Assembly (NCBI RefSeq): GCF_040412425.1
Contig: NC_089762.1
Location: 20,953,147 to 21,017,146 of the forward strand
Direction: 5' to 3'
Length of the DNA: 64,000 bases
From: Macrobrachium rosenbergii
Lineage: Eukaryota > Arthropoda > Malacostraca > Decapoda > Palaemonidae
The notes beneath the pieces were generated by a model. It had not been told where the DNA came from and searched no databases. It worked only from the letters and a program-made list of their open reading frames with translations. Position numbers and translations under genes: made by a program. Numbering within the stretch: the first letter of the stretch is position 1; the number at the start of each line of letters is the position of its first letter. Shown here in pieces: positions 11,641 to 23,049 of this stretch.

Positions 11641-12189
11641 AACCTGAAAACCTTAAAAAGATGTCACCAGCTTTTCATGGAGTTTTATTCTTTCACCAAT
11701 GGCATAAGTGAGAACTGACTCCCAAATGTCGGCTTCCTACCCTACCCGCCAGGGGATGGCACAACATGATTAGAGCAGCCCAAGTGTAAGCCAAACCTGC
11801 TTGCTAGGACTGAGAGTATTACAAAAATACAATCATCCTCACCCCAATCATGTTACAGGCAAACCGGATAGAATGCCAGAGTCCTATTCCCAGAACCAGA
11901 TCTGCCTTTGAGCTATCAATATGAAAACTCTCAGGTCCGAACATTATCGGGCAGTTGATGGTCCTGCCACAGTTCCCACTATTTAGCTTCAGATATAAAC
12001 CCAATCCCAGCTATGATATCGTTTCCTATTTAACAGGTCCAATAAATTTTAGCAAAAGTGGAAAATTCCACTAAATTAATCCAAAGAAATATATAATTAC
12101 GTATGAGACTCTTGGACTCAAACCCAGGAACAAAATCCTGGGGTTCAAGAGCCCCCTCACCATGTCAAGGTGTCCGACATCGAGGGGGG

Positions 12190-13930
12190 CCAATGTCAGC
12201 CTGCTCCATAGTTTGCAGATTCTGACAGACCACGGGATCCAAGGTTCACTTGGTGGGAAGGACCTGCTTTTGATGGCTCAGTTCGTCCGCCAGAGCATTT
12301 AGTTTGCTCTGAATAAAATGAGTGACTAGACTCACTCGGTTTTAATATGCCCACAGTAGAAAGTCTCTCGCTGTTTGGCAGAGAGAAAATGAGTGAGTGC
12401 TGCCTCGCTTCTGTATGTATGTTAGGGCTGTGGTATTTTATGAATGGACTACCACAGTCTTGTTGTGAACTAGGGTTGAGAAGCACTGAAGTCCTACGTG
12501 AATTGCTTTCAGCTCTCTGATGTTGATGTGAAGGTTCTGTTCTTCTGGCGACCACGTCCCAGAAACTCCCAGGTTCCCCAAGAGGACTCCCCACCCTAGA
12601 ACCAAGGAGTCTAAAAGAAGTCTAGGTCTGGGCTCAGAGGACAAAGGGTTTTCCTTCCAAAAGTCTTCGTTCGGACTGCCACCACTGCCGGTCTGACGTG
12701 ATCTCTGGGTTTATGGGAAATGCATAGGTGTCCGGCTGTGTTTCCCTGTCCCAGTTGGCCTTGAGGTAGAACTGCAAAACTCTAAGAAGTTTGCCTAACT
12801 TGACGAATGTCTTGATGGACGACAGAGTTCCCAGTACTTTCATCCACTGGGTTGAGCAAGACAAAAGGACTAGAAACTTGTGGATCATCTGAAGGTATCT
12901 GGCGATTCTGATGGCAAACAGAAAAGCCCAAAAAGTCTGAGAGTTGAGATATCTCCAAATAGAGGTTTTCTTGTCACAGGGCCAACTGGGACTTCTGAAG
13001 GTTGATGATAATTTCCAGTTCCTAAGTGAGGAGATTTTCAAGTCCTTCGTGCATTTTTCCCTTAATAGGGATTGGAGAGGCCGCCTTTGATATACAGTGC
13101 AGTTCGAGCTAATAAGGACTCAAGAATGCAGCCATAGCTGTCGGTGCCTTCAAATACACTTAAGTATTCCTTTTCATCTTAGAGTACATAGGGGGAAAAC
13201 TTCCTTTAGGAGATATGCCTATCTAAATGTAAGGAGAATTCTTGAGGTGTGCTTTGGATGAAGGTCATGAAATAGAGATTGTGCTCAAGCCAATTTGACT
13301 ACGGTATTTCGAGCTAAGAACACTGAATGTGCCAACAGTAAGTTTATATCGTTTTAGTTAATATAAACAACGCAATGCATTGATTTAATCACAATTTGAA
13401 CTATCGTAAGAATGAAGTAACCTGGGTGTCATATATAAGACTTAGGCTACGATTAGGTCAGAACGTTTCGAAACGTTTAGGCTATATGATAACACTGACG
13501 ATTTAAAATGCTCTACTTATTCTGAATGAGTCGGAATACTGGAAGACAAACCTTAGATACTTCCAGGAGTCCAGATGGATGGGGATGTGAAAGTATGCAT
13601 CCTGCACATCCAAGGTTTATCATCCAATTGCCCTGGTGAATGGATGAAAGGACTGACTGGTTCGTATCCATCTTGAACTTCATCTTACGGATGAAGAGAT
13701 TGAGGGCGCTTATGTTGAGGACAGGTCTCCAAACCCTGATGATTTGGGGACCACAAACAGATGGTAGAGAAGCCCTCTGAGTTGATGTCCTTGACTTCTT
13801 CTATGGCTCTCTTTCGAAGGAGAGAGGAGACCTCCTTTAAAAGGGCCAAATGTTTTTCAGAGCCTCTTGTGTAGGCCGTCAAAATGATGGGAGAAGGGGC
13901 TAAAGGGGGACTCTCCATGAATGGAATGGT
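12190..13930 (-). pseudogene. DIRS reverse transcriptase - RNase H remnant (copy 2)
   Basis: The RT start is recognisable as GYTIPFMESPPLAPSPI followed by GSEKHLALLKEVSSLLRKRAIEEV (13918-13750), the characteristic lead-in of DIRS polymerases. SIHQGNWMINL (about 13620) precedes a destroyed motif A. The C-terminal part (13041-12634) reads …LLRVLQFYLKANWDRE… to WWQSERRLLEGKPF. RNase H follows as LGWGVLLGNLGVSGTW, LHINIRELKAIHVGLQCF and NALADELSHQKQV (12600-12250). The catalytic box between 13050 and 13500 is missing. Confidence 0.6.
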
Positions 13931-13989
13931 GTAGCCCTCCCTCAGAACTTTGACAATCTACTGTTCTGTCCCTCTGATACAGTACTCCA

Positions 13990-15850
13990 TTTCACCCAAA
14001 ACTCAAGAAGTCTGGCTCCCACTTGTGCACGGAGGGCTTCTTCTTCATTTCTTGGGCAAGGACTTGAGCTCCTCTTGATAGTTCTGGCTGAGAAGCAGAC
14101 TTTGGAATGGGTTCTAGACTGAACTTGGGATTACTCCCACGAAAGGGATGTTTCTGGTGAGGAGAGACCGTTTTAGGAACAAACGCGGATGATTCCTTGG
14201 GGTGTTTGGAAGAATGAGCAAGAAAACCCCAAGTCGACTTCTTTTGGAGGTCCGAGTTCTGGGTCTGAGTGACTCCTTTAGTGGAAAGGGAGCACCATAA
14301 ATCTCTTTTCTTCAAAACTCCCAAAGACAAGAGAGCTGCAAGTTCAAGATGGTCTCATCTGCACGAGAAAGGAATCCTAGCCAGTCTGAGGCAAAGTCTC
14401 CAGCTAAATCACTGCAATCTTCAATGCTCTTGGCTAGCACTCCGACCGTCCAGTCCAAGAAACTTCAAACTTCAAACACCCCGAAGAGGTCTTTGACAAG
14501 TTGGTCAAGTTCTGCCGACGAAAACATAATTTTTAACGAAGAAAATGACGAGTGTCGGGAAGAAGGAGCTTCTACAGTGGCGTAGGAAATATACCTTCTA
14601 TGGATTAAGTGTGAGGGAGGAAAGGCAAAGGAAACCTTACCTTACTCCCTCTTAGCAGAAAGCCAATCTTCAATCTCCCTCAGTGCCTTACTAGAAGGCG
14701 AGGCAAGCGCCACTGGGGGGAGCCTAAGTCTGTCATCTGGATGGCTCCTCATCAGGAAGGTCGAGGCAAGCGAGACCGGGGGCTAGCTGGAGCCCCAAAA
14801 AGGGTAGGAAAACTTGCCAGCAAACACTGAAGGAGAACTGCATAGGCTATGAGATCTGCGGTCGGAAGTGGGCGCTTGCACTCCGAGCAGGGGATTGGTA
14901 CTGAAGAATTGGCACCGGGCACTTGGGAGCTGGCGCCAGGTGCTTGGCAACTGGTACTGAGCGTTTGGGAGCTGGTGCCGGGTGCTCGGAAACTGGCAGC
15001 AGGCGCTTTGGAGCTGGTGTTGGGCCCTCGTGAGGAAATGGGCGCTTGGATGAAGACAACCGGTGCCTGAGAGGGATCGTTGGGTGCTTGGGATCCAAAT
15101 ACTGGTGCCCAACAACAGGACGCTCTGGAGAGAAATACTCTAGATTGTCCCTTGCGCTGCAGGAAGGTCGAGGGCTGTGACCCGGCTCCTTAAACCACTT
15201 ACTGGGCATTTGAGAAGAGCGGCCAGCATCATATGCGTGCCTCTCCAGTGGACGAGATGAATCTAGAGTGCTTGCAGCGCTTCCAGACTGGGCTGGAGTC
15301 CTGAGAGTCGGGCAAAAACTGGTGCACATACAAGACGCCTTTCCAGTGGCTGTCTGTCAAAACCTGGGATATGAGTACAACAGGTTCGACTGAGGGGCTG
15401 CAACTACCCGTGGGCAAACCCCATTGGCCTCCCTTGGACTTCTGGCATGTCTTCTCCCGGTTCAGAGGTCTTCTCCCGGTTCAGAGGAGTAGGACAGAGA
15501 CCTTCGTCTAGGAGAACTGGTGGGATGAGAAGCCACCTCCTCCACTTGCACGACACTGTCTCCTGTCAAGATGCCTTTCCATTGGCTGTCTGCTGATACC
15601 TGGGAATGCGCAACAGGCTTGACTGAGGGGGCAGCTACCCGTGGGACCAAGCCCATTGGCCTCCATTGGAATTCCTGTATGTCTTCTCCCAGGTTCAGGG
15701 GAGCAAGACAGTGACCTTCGCCTAGGAGAACCAGCAGGCCGAGTAGCCACCTCCTCCACTTCACTGTATTCACTATTAGGTTAAATTTCTTGTTAATCCC
15801 AGTAGCGACGTCCTCCACTTCACTGTATTCACTACTAGGTTAAATTTCTT
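13990..15850 (-). pseudogene. DIRS gag-like proline-rich region (copy 2)
   Basis: The frame 15329-14847 (160 codons) contains repeated PAPKR(L/S)(L/V)PV-type units of about 10 residues, encoded by roughly 30-bp repeats between 14868 and 15070. Other frames, 14330-13992 and 15818-15462, are basic and Ser/Pro-rich. Another similar piece lies at 16600-17060 on the same strand (PAPALKLPAPDE, NPAIPSSPSASSPAKSF). Proline/alanine repeats are common in the first ORF of large DIRS-like elements. Function is inferred from position only. Confidence 0.45.
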
Positions 15851-15860
15851 GTTTAGCCCA
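15333..15860. repeat. two tandem duplications inside the gag-like region
   Basis: A unit with 'cctttcca(g/t)tggctgtctg' at 15336 recurs at 15573, a period of 237 bp, covering about 15333-15760. A second, shorter duplication (cctccacttcactgtattcac…ttaaatttcttgtt) occupies 15751-15795 and 15812-15853, a period of about 60 bp. The internal 18-bp phrase cttctcccggttcagagg is also doubled at 15452-15487. Confidence 0.75.
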
Positions 15861-16057
15861 CAAGGTGCGGCGTGTCGTTAAAATCAACACTTTATATGCT
15901 GCACAAGGACGACATCAATATTATCAACGCTTTATTTTCAAATATCGCAGGAAATTTAGTTCCTCCCCTTAGCTCTCTTTAAGTGACGTCAGCTGTCTCG
16001 CCAGCCATTCAGCTCACTCTTGAACATAAAAGATGCCAGATTTCTCTTAATAACAGG

Positions 16058-16378
16058 TATAAAAATAGCAAAATTGTAAACCTTCCGTCAGCCCCGGGGG
16101 GCAGGACCAGGGAGGCTTTTGTACCCTGAAGTTGAGCAACAGTCGAAGATTTTTATAAATCTTTGTTTATTTTGTGAATTTTGGAGATAATGGCTTTTGA
16201 TGATAATGCTTATTCATTTTCATCAAATAGTGACATCGAGATAGATAATTACAATGACAGTGACAACAGTAATATTGGTTTTAAAGTTAGTGTGCATAGG
16301 ATAATTAACATGCACACACACACATATACACCCATTCAAACAATTAATAACTGTTGTATATTTTTTGTACTTTTATAG
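16058..16378 (+). other. candidate first exon with TATA-like box (unassigned)
   Basis: A TATA-like tataaaaatagc at about 16059, and a GC-rich stretch at 16090-16110, precede ATG codons at 16181 and 16190. From the second one runs an acidic, Asn/Ser/Asp-rich frame (MAFDDNAYSFSSNSDIEID…) of 62 codons ending at 16378. Acidic N-termini of this kind occur in DDE transposases such as piggyBac, but no catalytic part follows in the window. It sits inside the DIRS-like copy 2 gag region on the opposite strand and may be a fragment of an inserted DNA transposon. It could be chance. Confidence 0.25.
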
Positions 16379-17319
16379 GTGTTTCTTGAATAGCTAAGGA
16401 GTAAGATTGTCATGAAAAAATTTGAGATTGTCTCAGAAAATACTGCACAAAGCATTCCAAATCTAAAAAGTGGCTTTTAAAAAAATGTTTTCTTTCCAAA
16501 AAATATTCTTTTTAAATATAAGTTCTTACAAGTATCTTATATATTTTTTATTATTAATCTGTGACACAAGGCAATTACAACCATGTATAACATTAGGTGA
16601 TAAGTTACAAAATGAGCAAGAAAATATTGGTTCCATTACTGAAGTTGCAAATGCATAATACTGCTGTCGTCCTTAAGTGGCATCCCCCTAGCATCTCTTG
16701 GATTAACCCAGACTCGAGACTGGCCATGGCAAGGGTTGGAAGCAAGAGAACCAGGTGCACGAGTAGGTGGATTACAAGTAGGAAAGCTTTTAGCAGGAGA
16801 AAAAGCAGAAGAGGGGGAAGAAGGAATAGCAGGGTTATCTTCTAACCTAGGCTTAGGTATAGATTTTTGGCTAAGAGAAGCATGATTTTTGGCACTGGAG
16901 GCTGCATTCTTCTTCCCATCACTTACTTGTCTAGGTGAGATTTAAGTACCCTCCACTTATGCTCATCTGGTGCTGGGAGCTTGAGAGCAGGCGCCGGGCG
17001 CTCAGGCCAAACATGACATTTAGCAAAAGTTCTCTCCTTACTACATTACTGGCCCCTACACTTACTGTAAATTATATGATGATTTGATCAATCTGGTTTT
17101 GCAACCTTTGCTACAGAAGCCAAAACTAGATGAACTTGAATCAGACATAATAATAACAAAAACTAGAAAAACTGATCCTGAAAGCTATCAAAGCTTGACG
17201 GCTACTCAAAATAAGCGACAATACTTCATCAAAATCCAGTTATTCACCCGAAAACCAATGAACAAAAGCTGCTGCAAACCCCCGATGTTTACTCGAGAGC
17301 CAGTAGAAACGGAATAAGG

Positions 17320-17482
17320 TTTTCAGATAAGTCGTTTCCAGTACTCCCGTTAGTGGGTGGGGCTTGTCACCTACACTAAACAATTGAAGTGCTACCGTGA
17401 TTTTTTAAATAAAAGGCTGCCGTGCAAGTTAGAAGCTATGGCTATGTAATTACTTGGTAAGTTACTTATATAAAATGAATAC
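17320..17482 (-). repeat. DIRS-like copy 2 terminal block shared with the MITE units
   Basis: Read on the minus strand it starts aagtaacttaccaagtaattacatagc and continues through a 'ggtgacaagccccacccact' core to 'actggaaacgac'. That is the same series of motifs, in the same order and spacing, as the first half of the MITE units at 7165-8372. It lies at the outer edge of the DIRS-like gag region, which suggests the MITE-like units are built from the ends of this larger element. Confidence 0.5.
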
Positions 17483-18157
17483 TTCCATTGTACTACAATA
17501 GATAAGTACAATTACTTATTACTAACTTTTTTGCCGTTGGAAACTCAAACCATTCGTATTTAACCATTTTACAAATCTTTTATAATGCATTAAATTGCAG
17601 GAGCTGTTGTCACTACTAACTATGAAGCAACAAAATATATGAAAGGGATTACAGTAGCACCTCAACTTAACAGATGCTTTGGGGATCTGGCTTTTTGATA
17701 ATTAAAAAAGATCCTAAATTATAGCCTGCACTTGAAAATCTAAATACCTTACAGCTTGCAGCAATTCCACAAAGTTCCATCAGTTGCTCCCAGGGCTTCT
17801 TTTTATAACATATGGTCAACTTGATCCATCCTTTTAATGAAATTATTGTAAATAACAAATGATGTTGTTGATTTTTACTATGTTGCTGTTGTTGTGAATC
17901 TATTTATTAGTGCTGAGCTGAACCCTGGGACTGCTAATCATTACTGTAAGAAAAACTGCTGAGTACTTTACTCAAATATCTGAAGCTTAAGGTTAAATTT
18001 TCTTGATCTCTAGAGTTGTGCCTGTAACCATGATTTGATGTTTTTATCTAAGACTCTTGTAAGTAGTAAAAAGTCTAAGGTTGAGTTTTTAATACCAGGG
18101 TTTGATGGCCCTCACCTTATTTATTGTCGTAGCATCCCACTAAGTCCGATGACCTAT
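17483..18157. other. spacer, nothing recognised
   Basis: Unique-looking AT-rich sequence between the DIRS-like terminal block and the TTAA-flanked element. No gene or repeat recognised. Confidence 0.5.
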
Positions 18158-18161
18158 TTAA

Positions 18162-20344
18162 CCCTTTAACGCCGAAGCCCTATTTACAAAAACGTCTCCC
18201 GTATGCCGGCGGCGTTCGGTGAGTTAGCGCCGAAGCAGAAAAAAAGTTTTTTTCAAAAAATCACAGCACGCTTAGTTTTTAAGATTAAGAGTTCATTTTT
18301 GGCTCATTTTTTTGTCATTGCCTGAAGTTTAGTAGGCAAACATCAGAAATGAAAAAAAATATCATTATCATATATAAATATTGGCATATATGACAGCGAA
18401 AAAAAAAACTCGTATATAATTGTATACAAATCGCGCTGTAAGCAAAACGGTTAAAGCTAATGACTTAATTTTTTTTAGTTGTATTGTACACTAAATTGCG
18501 ATGATTTTAGTATATAACAAATTTTAAAACGATCAAAGCAACACAGAGAAAATATTATCACAAAATGATGCATGAATTAAGTAAAAAGCGGACGTAAAAA
18601 TTTTTTTTTTTCAAAAATTCACCATAAATCGAAAATATTGTGCTAGAGACTTCCCGTTTGTTGAAAAATGAAGCTAATTGATTGAATATTACTAGACTGT
18701 AAGTGTTTTAGCTTACAATTGCAGTTTTCGACCATTTCGGTCGAGTTAAAGTTGACCGAAAGTCAAATTTTTCTATTTATCATGATTTATATGAAAATAT
18801 TTCAAACTGATAAAAGCTAAAACTGTGAGTTATTTTTTGTTGTATTGTAAATGAAATTGTGCACATTTTCATATATAAAACTTTATGTAACGACTAATAT
18901 AAAACGGTGCAAATATTACAACAACGAGACGAAAGAATTTCTGAGATGTTAGTGAGTTACCGTGCAGACGTAAAGGAAAATGTTTTTAAAAATTCACCAT
19001 AAATCGAAATATTGTGCTAGAGACTTCCAATTTATTGCAAAATGAAGGTAAACGATTGAATATTACTAGAATGTAAGAGTTTTAGCTTACAATTGCGTTT
19101 TTACCATTTCAGTCGAGTTAAAGTTGACTGAAGGTTGAAATTTTGGCAGTTATCGTGATTTATGTGAAAATATTTCAAAACTGATAAAAGCTACAACCAT
19201 GAGCTCATTTCTGTTGTATTCTACATGAAATTGCACACATTTTCATATATAAAAGTTTATGTAACGACTAATGTAAAACGATGCAAACATTACGACAACA
19301 TGACGAAAGAATTTCTGAGATGTTCGCCGGCCGAGTTACAGCGCAGATGTAAGGAAAAAAAATTTTTTTCAGAAATTCACCATAAATCAAAATATTGTGC
19401 TAAAGACTTCCAGTTTGTTGCAAAATGAAGGTACATGATTGAATATTAATAGAATGTAAGAGTTTTAGCTTATAATTGCGTTTTTACCATTTCGGTCGAG
19501 TTAAAGTTGACGAAGCTTGAAATTTTGGCAGTTATCGTGATTTATATGAAAATATTTCAAAACTGATAAAAGCTACAACCATGAGTTATTTTCTGTTGTA
19601 TTCTACATGAAATTGCGCACATTTCCATATATAAAACGTTATGTAACGACTAATATAAAACAGTGCAAACATTATGACAAGGTGACGAAAGAATTTCTGG
19701 CGCGGACGTAAGGAAAAAGTTTTTTTCAAAAATTCACCATAAATCGAAATATTGTGCTAGAGACTTCCAATTGGTTGCAAAATGAAGGTAAATGATTGAC
19801 TATTACTAAAATGTAAGAGTTTTAGCTTACAATTGTGTTTTTTGACCATTTCGGTCGAGTCAAAGTTGACCGAAGGTTGAAATTTTGGCAGTTATCGTGG
19901 TTTATATGAAAATATTTCAAAACTGATAAAAGCTACAACCATGAGTTATTTTCTGTTGTATTGCACATGAAATTGCGCACATTTTCCTATATAAAACTTT
20001 ATGTAACGGCTAATATAGAACAGTACAAAAATTACGACAAAATGACGAAAGAATTTCTGAAATTTTTGGCGAGTTACCATGGCCTTAAGAAAAAGTTTTT
20101 TCAAAATTCACCATAAATCGAAATATTGTGCTAGAGACTTCAAATTTGTTGCAAAATGAAGGTACATGATTGAATATTACTAGAATGTAAGAGTTTTAGC
20201 TTACAATTGCGTTTTTCGACCATTTCGGTTCAGTCAAAGTTGACCGAAGGTTGAAATTTTTTGTAGTCGACGTTTGCTACGTCCACTCGGCATTCAACAG
20301 ACAATTTTAGTCGACGTTTGCTACGTCCAACAGGCGTTTAAGGG
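18162..20344. mobile_element. piggyBac-type non-autonomous element, complete, built from satellite units
   Basis: Terminal inverted repeats CCCTTTAACGCC (18162-18173) and GGCGTTTAAGGG (20333-20344) differ at one base. Both ends are flanked by TTAA (18158-18161 and 20345-20348). The 2183-bp body is filled with tandem units of 357-383 bp; there is no transposase frame. Near the right end two palindrome-like motifs (TCGACGTTTGCTACGTCCA) are separated by about 35 bp. The same right end and the same internal units occur at 1-881. TTAA duplication and CCC/GGG ends point to piggyBac-type mobilisation. Confidence 0.7.
18242..20240. repeat. tandem array, about 370-bp units, inside the TTAA element
   Basis: Using the landmark '(g)aaatattgtgcta(g/a)agac', unit starts fall at 18631, 19006, 19389, 19746 and 20120 (spacings 375, 383, 357, 374). 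A first, strongly diverged unit lies at 18242-18600. Each unit contains caaagttgaccgaaggttgaa, a tataaaactttatgtaacg segment and a poly-T run (aagtttttttcaaaaattcac). No frame is conserved between units, so they look non-coding. Confidence 0.85.
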
Positions 20345-20348
20345 TTAA

Positions 20349-20645
20349 CATGAGAAAAACTTTGGGTATAGTTGCCATGAAGTCATAAAATTTTCAGTAT
20401 GATCTGCAATGTTTATGTATTTGCTGTTTACTGCAATCTAAATAATACTGACAATTCTATATACAGTACGACTGTTACTTGGAGAGGATTAGTATGGCTC
20501 AGTCACGGTTAAAAAGCTTCATTCGTTATTTGTGTAGACAACAATGCAAAGCACAGCACGTGGCTTAATTCAAATTCCACAGACCAACATGACTGATCTG
20601 TTCTTGAATTCTGTATATCCTCCAATTTGTCCAGGTAACTGAGGA
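20349..20645. other. spacer, nothing recognised
   Basis: About 300 bp between the TTAA-flanked element and the plus-strand LINE fragment; no frames or repeats seen. Confidence 0.45.
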
Positions 20646-20649
20646 ACCT

Positions 20650-21620
20650 ACGAGTATTTCAGGTACTGGACCTCACATTCACAGATGTTCCAGCTATCGT
20701 CAAGTCTAAGGTCTGCAAGTATAAAGGCACTTCTAACCATTGTGCCAATGAGATGGACATATCTGTCAGTAAGTAGGGTATTCCTAATGTCACCACTGGA
20801 AAAATGGTCTGGCTGAAATCTACAGCCAACTGGGATCGAATTATTGAAGCTTGTTAGGCACTTAATCTTTCAGATGCTGTTTCAGATACAGACCCCAAAA
20901 AACTGAATGAAATACTGATGGCTATTTTAATAAGGTATGTCCTGAGAAAGGTCATCAAGTTCAGTATAAATGACCAGACATGGTTTGATGATACATGGAA
21001 ATGAACTTACCATAACAAACAGACACAATTCAACACATGGAGATGAAGCTGTTTACATGAAAATTACCCCATTTTTGTTGAGTCTTCTGTACTGCTAAGA
21101 GAATTTACCATACAGCTGAGAAAAGCTTTTGAAGCTAAGCAGTCAGCTGGAGAAATTTGAAGGAATTACTTAGCTTCATCTGTGGTGGACCTAAATTGGC
21201 ATCATCTACTTTTGGGTCAAGCATACCTTTCATTCCACCACTAGCCTACTAACAGATGATGGTAGATTGGTTACTGGCCCTCAGGGGAAGGTTGAACTGA
21301 TTCATCAAGCTTTTGAAGCTAAACAAGGATCTTGATTGCTGGGGTGGAGTAGATCCTGTTGGTTTCTTCCCTTTGGTTTTTATCCCTTTGTTTTTTACAA
21401 AGGTTTTTAGCACATTGCCTCCCAAGATTAGTAGATTCTATAGATTTTTTGGTTACATTGTAATGTACAGTACTTCTGAAGATGAGTGCAAGCTAAGTAA
21501 TTCATGGCCTGTTCTACAGAGTGGCATATCTGTAGACATCAGTAACTACAGGCCAATTTCTATTCTTTCTGAGCTCTCCAAAGCTGCAGAAAAACTTAAT
21601 CACTACACCTCTGAACATGT
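20650..21620 (+). mobile_element. non-LTR retrotransposon fragment (Jockey/CR1-like pol)
   Basis: Plus-strand frames, shifted several times, follow a LINE polymerase lead-in: a W-F-DDTWK-like segment with TQFNTWR (about 20985-21045), LTDDGRLVTGPQGKVELIHQAF (about 21250-21315), a DLD-x-W/Y-GGVDPVGFFPL segment (21325-21385), APPKISRF-like residues, and ISNYRPISILSELSKAAEKL (about 21535-21597). NYRPISIL is RT region 2 of LINEs. The catalytic YxDD box is not present; the copy is cut where DIRS-like copy 3 starts. Confidence 0.55.
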
Positions 21621-21739
21621 GGCTGACACAGGAGAGTAGGTCATGCAGGAATATCTCTTGCAGCCAACAAAAAACCAACGGGATCATCCAGAGACCAGGG
21701 GTGATGATTATTCTGTTGAACACCCTACAAAGGAGACTA

Positions 21740-22860
21740 AAAGGTGGAATGGTGTAAATGTCTAGATTGTCCCAAAGGTGTTGGAGGGCATCTTCCATCA
21801 CCAGCCAAGGATCCAAAATGGGAGAACAAGAAGACAGGAAGATTTTTGTTCAGCACTGGCACACCCCAGAGGTCAAACAGCTGGTGGAGAGACCACTCCA
21901 TCTCTACCATTTGGCCCTGGTGATTGAGTTGATCTGCTAGGACATTCCTCCTGCCAGGAATGTACCCGGCTGAGAAGAACAGCTTGGTAAACTGCTTCAC
22001 TCATGGATCTACAATGCCAATTGACACAGGATCCAAGATATGGTAAATTTCCCCAAGTTGAGGACATAACCCATGGTTGTGTTGTCATTCACTAGCGCTA
22101 CTAAGTGACCTATTAACATTCTTAGACTCCTCGCAATGCTAATCATGCTGCCTACATCTCTAGAACATTTATGTGCAGATAAAGTGTTTCCTTCAACTAC
22201 ACACCTAAAACAAACTTGCCTCCTGGTGGACGGCCAACCCTCTTCTGAACTGTCTTACAATAGAAGTATTTCAGGGGAGTCCAAGGGAACTTTTGATAAG
22301 AGATTCTTGTCATCTGTCCACCATGCTAGATCCTCCCTGACATCTCAACTCAAGAGGTGAGTTGAGAAGGAGGATCTTGACAAGCAGATCACTCAAGCTT
22401 CAGCTGCCACCGCAGCAAAAGTGTCTCCAGAGATATCACTTGACCAAGGATTACCTGCAAAAGCTTAGCTTGGTATTTCTGCCAGACCAGGAACTATACC
22501 ATAACTTCTAAACATGCTCACTTGAGAGTCCAATGGGAAGGCTCTCACAGCTGCCAAATCTAAGTGGTTGCCCAGATACTTTGCCTGCTGCTTGGAAATG
22601 AGATCTAACTTCTCCCAATTTACCATGATCCCCAACCAGAGGCAAAAGGGGAGGAGGTTGTTTCTTTTCAGGAGCAACCGTGCCAAAGATGATACTAGGA
22701 CAAACCAACCACCCAGGTAAAGAGCAAACATACACACATCAAATAAGTCAAAGCCAAAACCAAGGTGAAAGCCCAGGAGAACACCTGTGGGGTCACTGCT
22801 AGTCCAAATCAGAAAACTTTCAACTGGTAAACAGTCTTTCTGCAAAACAAAGCACAGGAA
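21740..22860 (-). pseudogene. DIRS reverse transcriptase - RNase H remnant (copy 3)
   Basis: The RT piece (22845-22465) has the catalytic box as LYLGGWFVLVSS, where the family has Y-L-D-D-W; both aspartates are glycines. The matching downstream block reads LGIMVNWEKLDLISKQQAKYLG and RAFPLDSQVSMFR. The RNase H end (22000-21740) reads YIPGRRNVLADQLNHQGQ, then MEWSLHQLFDLWGVPVL, a recognisable DIRS pattern, followed by SPPALWLMEDALQHLWDNL-type residues. The element cannot encode a working polymerase. Confidence 0.6.
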
Positions 22861-23049
22861 CTTAAGGGAGTCCTGATGGATGGGTACTCAGAAGTATGCA
22901 TTATTTCAGGTCTATCAAAAGTACTGTATGTGCTCTTTCAAAGTTGAAATGAGTCTACAGCACAAATTTATAAGAGAGAGAGATCAATCACTGGTCTCCA
23001 ACTGCCAGTTGCTTTCTCCACTAAGGAGCAGCTACTGTAAAAACCTGGA

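Larger units (their letters stand above)
8405..12169 (-). mobile_element. I/Nimb-type LINE, 3'-truncated (LINE-1)
   Basis: On the minus strand: 5' UTR (12169 to about 11640), ORF1 with zinc knuckles (about 11640-10800), then ORF2 with endonuclease (about 10760-9900) and reverse transcriptase (about 9250-8405). The 5' end CTTGACATGGTGAGGGGGCTC matches the 5' end of LINE-2 at 42439. The 5' UTRs are homologous over several hundred bases, including 'gaactgactccca(a/g)atgtc', so both belong to one family. The element ends abruptly inside the RT thumb region where MITE sequence begins, so RNase H and the 3' UTR are missing. On its 5' side it abuts the RNase H region of DIRS-like copy 2, which it may have interrupted. 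Confidence 0.7.
12170..17060 (-). mobile_element. DIRS-like retrotransposon, decayed (copy 2)
   Basis: Minus-strand order: gag-like Pro/Ala-rich frames (17060-13990, interrupted), RT (13930-12650) and RNase H (12650-12190), where the LINE-1 5' end cuts it. The probable outer terminus is the block at 17320-17482. No tyrosine recombinase survives. Two stretches do not fit the DIRS frames and may be later insertions or decay: about 13080-13500 and about 15860-16600. Confidence 0.6.

Noticed and set aside
12196..12594. 132-codon minus-strand frame
   Set aside because: Out-of-frame shadow of the DIRS RNase H region, whose motifs (LHINIRELKA) are in the neighbouring frame.
18162..20344. CRISPR-like array
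   Set aside because: Units are about 370 bp, contiguous and without spacers, and the sequence is eukaryotic.
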